64,000 nucleotides of DNA from an uncultured Spirochaetota bacterium. Lineage in GTDB: Bacteria > Spirochaetota > Spirochaetia > JAFGXN01. Numbering within the stretch: position 1 is the stretch's first letter; every line of letters begins with the position of its first letter. The notes below the pieces were generated by a model that worked only from the letters and a program-made list of their open reading frames with translations, ran no database searches and had not been told where the DNA came from. Positions 61,727 through 64,000 of this stretch are shown here, piece after piece. Both the position numbers and the translations under genes were made by a program. The stretch spans positions 1 through 64,000 of the forward strand of contig CALXOJ010000005.1 of assembly GCA_944390005.1 (NCBI GenBank). The letters run 5' to 3'.

Positions 61727-62930
61727 TATTTTTCCCCACTTTCAACTTTTCGCATACAACCCGCCACGCGGCCGCGGCCTTTTCTTTCAAGCGGTTCGGA
61801 TTAGTCAAAGACTGAGAATCTTCTTCCGGAACGCCGGAGATCACCACATCAATCGGACGCAGAGCCGGAACGTTCACCAAAACGATTTTTATCAGCATTG
61901 TCAGCGGAACCGCAAGGAACATTCCGACAATGCCCCACATCCAGCTCCAAAAAAGTAAGGCAAAAAATACAACGACGGGACTCAAATCGAATTTTTTCCC
62001 TTGAATCATCGGCTCCAACCAATTCCCGATCGTAAATTCGATGGCAATATTAATGAAAAAGATGTAAGCCACAATGCCCCAGTTTGGCGAAAATTGGGCA
62101 AATCCGAAGGTTGAAATAATGAAAACGGCGACAATTGAACCGATATTGGGAATAAAATTAAACGAAAACGCGATCGCAACCCACAATGGAACAAAATCCA
62201 TTCCAATAACCGAAAGAGCGATTCCGACGCACAGTCCGGTCATCGCACTGATAACGGTTTTTAGAGCCAAATAACTCAATGTATCTTTACTGATGCGCTC
62301 GACAATAAAACCGACCGTTTCCGATTTTTTGAGCGATTCCGGCGTCGGATTGCCCTCTTGGTCTTTACGTAAAAATGCCAGTTTTATCCGATCTTGAATC
62401 ATGACCCGTTCCGACATCACAAAAATCAAAAAGAGCAGCAGCACTGTAAAAGCAGACAAAAATGAAAATGAACGGTTTAAAATCGAATTCAGTCCGCCGG
62501 AAATCAAATCACCCCATTGAAAATTCTGCACAACAGAAAAGAGGGAAAATGTATCCGGAATGTCGTACCCGATACGGTCGCCGAGTTGTTCGGCAAAATG
62601 ACGCAAGTGCTGATCCAATCCGTAATAAAATCCCTGTATCTTTTCCTGATACTTCGGAAATTCGACGGCAAATTTGGTTACCGTGTTCAGCAAAAACAGT
62701 GATAAAATCAAAATTAACAATAAAAGGATCAAAACGGCGATCAGTACGCCCACTATGCGTGGAATTCGATGTTTTTCCATTTTATTCAGCAAGGGTACAA
62801 AAAAAATCGCCAAAAATAATGCCAATACCAACGGAATAAAAATTGAACTCAATGTTTTTAAAACGAAACAGACGGCAATCAAAGCCAAAATCCCGATGCC
62901 GACTGTCATTATTCGGACACTCTTTTCCAT
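61707..62930 (-). CDS. AI-2E family transporter (DUF20/YdiK-like permease)
   Basis: A 407-residue membrane protein with about eight helices in the family arrangement, including IPLVLALFLAIFFVPLL, the GL(N)SILNRSFSF loop and GMFLAVPLTMLIKIVLV near the end. Members export varied small molecules, and an AI-2 role is not assured. No Shine-Dalgarno precedes the ATG; TATAAA (62937-62942) ends 6 nt before it, a leaderless candidate. Confidence 0.88.
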   Translation of the reverse strand: MEKSVRIMTVGIGILALIAVCFVLKTLSSIFIPLVLALFLAIFFVPLLNKMEKHRIPRIVGVLIAVLILLLLILILSLFLLNTVTKFAVEFPKYQEKIQGFYYGLDQHLRHFAEQLGDRIGYDIPDTFSLFSVVQNFQWGDLISGGLNSILNRSFSFLSAFTVLLLFLIFVMSERVMIQDRIKLAFLRKDQEGNPTPESLKKSETVGFIVERISKDTLSYLALKTVISAMTGLCVGIALSVIGMDFVPLWVAIAFSFNFIPNIGSIVAVFIISTFGFAQFSPNWGIVAYIFFINIAIEFTIGNWLEPMIQGKKFDLSPVVVFFALLFWSWMWGIVGMFLAVPLTMLIKIVLVNVPALRPIDVVISGVPEEDSQSLTNPNRLKEKAAAAWRVVCEKLKVGKNNGKNGK

Positions 62931-63019
62931 GCAAATTTTATATCACAATAAGAAAAAAAGAAAAAGCACCTGAACTGTTTCATTTTTTTGTATTTGTCGT
63001 CTTTTTTTTTCGGAAAATA

Positions 63020-63049
63020 TTGACAACACTATATGTTGTGTACTATATT
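63020..63049 (+). promoter_or_regulatory. nrdR promoter with NrdR box
   Basis: TTGACA (63020-63025) and TATATT (63044-63049) are 18 bp apart. Between them ACACTATATGTTGTGT (63026-63041) matches the NrdR consensus almost exactly, and a weaker related sequence (ACACTATAAAC, 63069-63079) lies downstream. The operon should be autorepressed when dATP is high. Confidence 0.85.
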
Positions 63050-63102
63050 GTGGAAGGTCGTTAAGAAAACACTATAAACGGCCGATGTAAACAGAGAAAG
63101 CA

Positions 63103-63561
63103 ATGAGATGTCCTTACTGCGGCTCAACGGAAGATCGTGTTCTCGAATCCCGGCAAAACACGACGGGAAACGTCATCAGACGGCGGAGAGAGTGCGCGGC
63201 ATGCGGCTCACGGTTTACCTCCTATGAAAAAACGGAAGAAAAACCGCTGATGATTCAAAAGAAGAGCGGCGAACTGCAGGAGTTTAATCTCGAAAAACTG
63301 AAAAAAGGAATTTTAACAGCGACCCGAAAACGACGCATTCCGCAATCGGTTATCGACAACATGATTGCCGAAACCGAAGACGCCGCCGAATACGCCGGGC
63401 GGAAAACACGGGTGATTTCGTCATCGCTGTTGGGCGACTTGATTTTGGAGAAGTTAAAGGCCGTCGACGCGGTCGCTTACATCCGCTACGCATCGGTTTA
63501 CAAAAACTTCGATGACTTGAAGCGGTTCATCACCGAAATCAAGCAAATGGATAAAAAATAA
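63103..63561 (+). CDS. nrdR: Transcriptional repressor NrdR
   Basis: A 152-residue repressor of ribonucleotide reductase genes. The zinc ribbon CPYC/CAAC (C3, C6, C31, C34) is followed by an ATP-cone (LMIQKKSGELQEFNLEKLKKGI) that senses ATP/dATP. GAGAAAG precedes the ATG. The next gene is a reductase with its own ATP-cone. Confidence 0.96.
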   Translation: MRCPYCGSTEDRVLESRQNTTGNVIRRRRECAACGSRFTSYEKTEEKPLMIQKKSGELQEFNLEKLKKGILTATRKRRIPQSVIDNMIAETEDAAEYAGRKTRVISSSLLGDLILEKLKAVDAVAYIRYASVYKNFDDLKRFITEIKQMDKK

Positions 63562-63588
63562 TACGGCAAACCGGGAGGGGGGATATCG

Positions 63589-64000
63589 ATGGGAGATGCA
63601 AAAAACGACTGGACGGAATTTCTCGGAAATTCTGTCAGACCGCAGCCGTTTGCGGTGCGGCAGATTGTTAAGCGCGACGGCAGTTTGGAAAAATATGACC
63701 GATACAAAATTGCCGGCGCCATCTCCAAAGCGCTGCAAGCGTCGGGCGAAGACGCTTCATCGGAAACCGTCGATTTCCTGACAAAAAAGACCGAAGAGAA
63801 GTTGGCGGACTTTATGAAAGGCCGCCATCCGAATTCGGCGCCCGCACTCGAAGAAATTCAGGATATTGTCGAAACCGTTTTTATCGAAGAAAAAAAAGTC
63901 AAAACGGCGAAAGCCTATATCCTGTACAGAGCAAAACACGAAGCAATGCGCGACGTCAAAAAATTGATGCTCGATATTAACGGCACAATGGACGGCTATT
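63589..64000 (+). CDS. Ribonucleotide reductase, N-terminal part (class II or III), cut by window end
   Basis: Starts MGDAKNDWTEFLG with GGGAGGGG upstream, 27 bp after nrdR. An ATP-cone (AVRQIVKRDGSLEKYDRYKIAGAI...AKAYILYRAKHEAMRD) covers residues about 20-120, followed by the start of the catalytic domain (KLMLDINGTMDGY). The sequence resembles anaerobic NrdD enzymes of gut bacteria more than NrdJ, but the catalytic part is beyond the window, so the class is open. Confidence 0.85.
   Translation, partial: MGDAKNDWTEFLGNSVRPQPFAVRQIVKRDGSLEKYDRYKIAGAISKALQASGEDASSETVDFLTKKTEEKLADFMKGRHPNSAPALEEIQDIVETVFIEEKKVKTAKAYILYRAKHEAMRDVKKLMLDINGTMDGY

Noticed and set aside
61025-61804. 259-codon frame antisense to trpS
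   Set aside because: Shadow of trpS; no recognisable protein features.
1-64000. CRISPR arrays, insertion sequences, prophage genes
   Set aside because: No repeat-spacer pattern, transposase, integrase or phage structural gene was seen on either strand.

Overview
The window looks like the chromosome of an anaerobic, host- or gut-associated spirochaete close to Treponema. This is an inference from gene content. The main support is a cyclophilin-FKBP fusion of the type known from treponemes, the block rpsT-hup-lnt-bactofilin-cinA(pncC)-rho-rpmE, about a dozen predicted lipoproteins with relaxed lipoboxes, a BspA-like leucine-rich repeat protein, LL-diaminopimelate aminotransferase (DapL), and NifS/NifU and rubredoxin. 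I see no insertion sequence, prophage, CRISPR array or rRNA operon. There is one tRNA gene, Leu-CAA.

Layout. At 0.15-3.6 kb lies a deoxynucleoside salvage operon (pdp-deoC-thioredoxin-like) and the dual-family prolyl isomerase lipoprotein. At 3.8-12.6 kb the minus strand carries seven predicted lipoproteins; five of them form a tight operon with three 4-bp ATGA overlaps and include fibronectin-III-like and DUF5011-like repeats. Divergent from it, at 12.8-15.8 kb, are a secreted GH20 hexosaminidase, a small lipoprotein and a TatD nuclease. At 15.9-19.2 kb are cysE and a copper ATPase whose C-terminal metal-binding domain carries its own ribosome-binding site and ATG. Then come an exported peroxiredoxin, rubredoxin, a sodium/solute symporter, a TrpR-family regulator with two small proteins, an acyl-CoA synthetase, DsbD, RlmKL, pyrG, a ceramidase-like lipoprotein, a PAS-hemerythrin protein and a TPR/NHL/VWA-like protein (to 40 kb).

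At 40-49.6 kb are nifS-nifU, surE, rpmE, rho, pncC, bactofilin, lnt, hup, rpsT, a 56-residue zinc-ribbon protein, ftcD and tRNA-Leu. At 49.7-55.9 kb an accessory operon encodes an astacin-type metalloprotease, a clostripain-family protease and a BspA-like leucine-rich repeat protein, all predicted lipoproteins. At 56.0-56.3 kb is a decayed, internally deleted copy of the dapL-pgm locus, whose intact version is at 57.5-60.6 kb. The window ends with trpS, an AI-2E-family permease, nrdR with an NrdR box in its promoter, and the start of an ATP-cone ribonucleotide reductase.

How the genes work together. The core genes serve nucleotide salvage and supply, cysteine and Fe-S assembly, envelope lipoprotein maturation and transcription termination. 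The accessory genes are mostly envelope or secreted proteins aimed at glycans, proteins and possibly sphingolipids. Several genes without a Shine-Dalgarno sequence (pdp, cysE, pyrG, ftcD, the NHL protein, the AI-2E permease) have a candidate -10 hexamer exactly 6 nt before the start codon, which suggests that leaderless mRNAs are common here.
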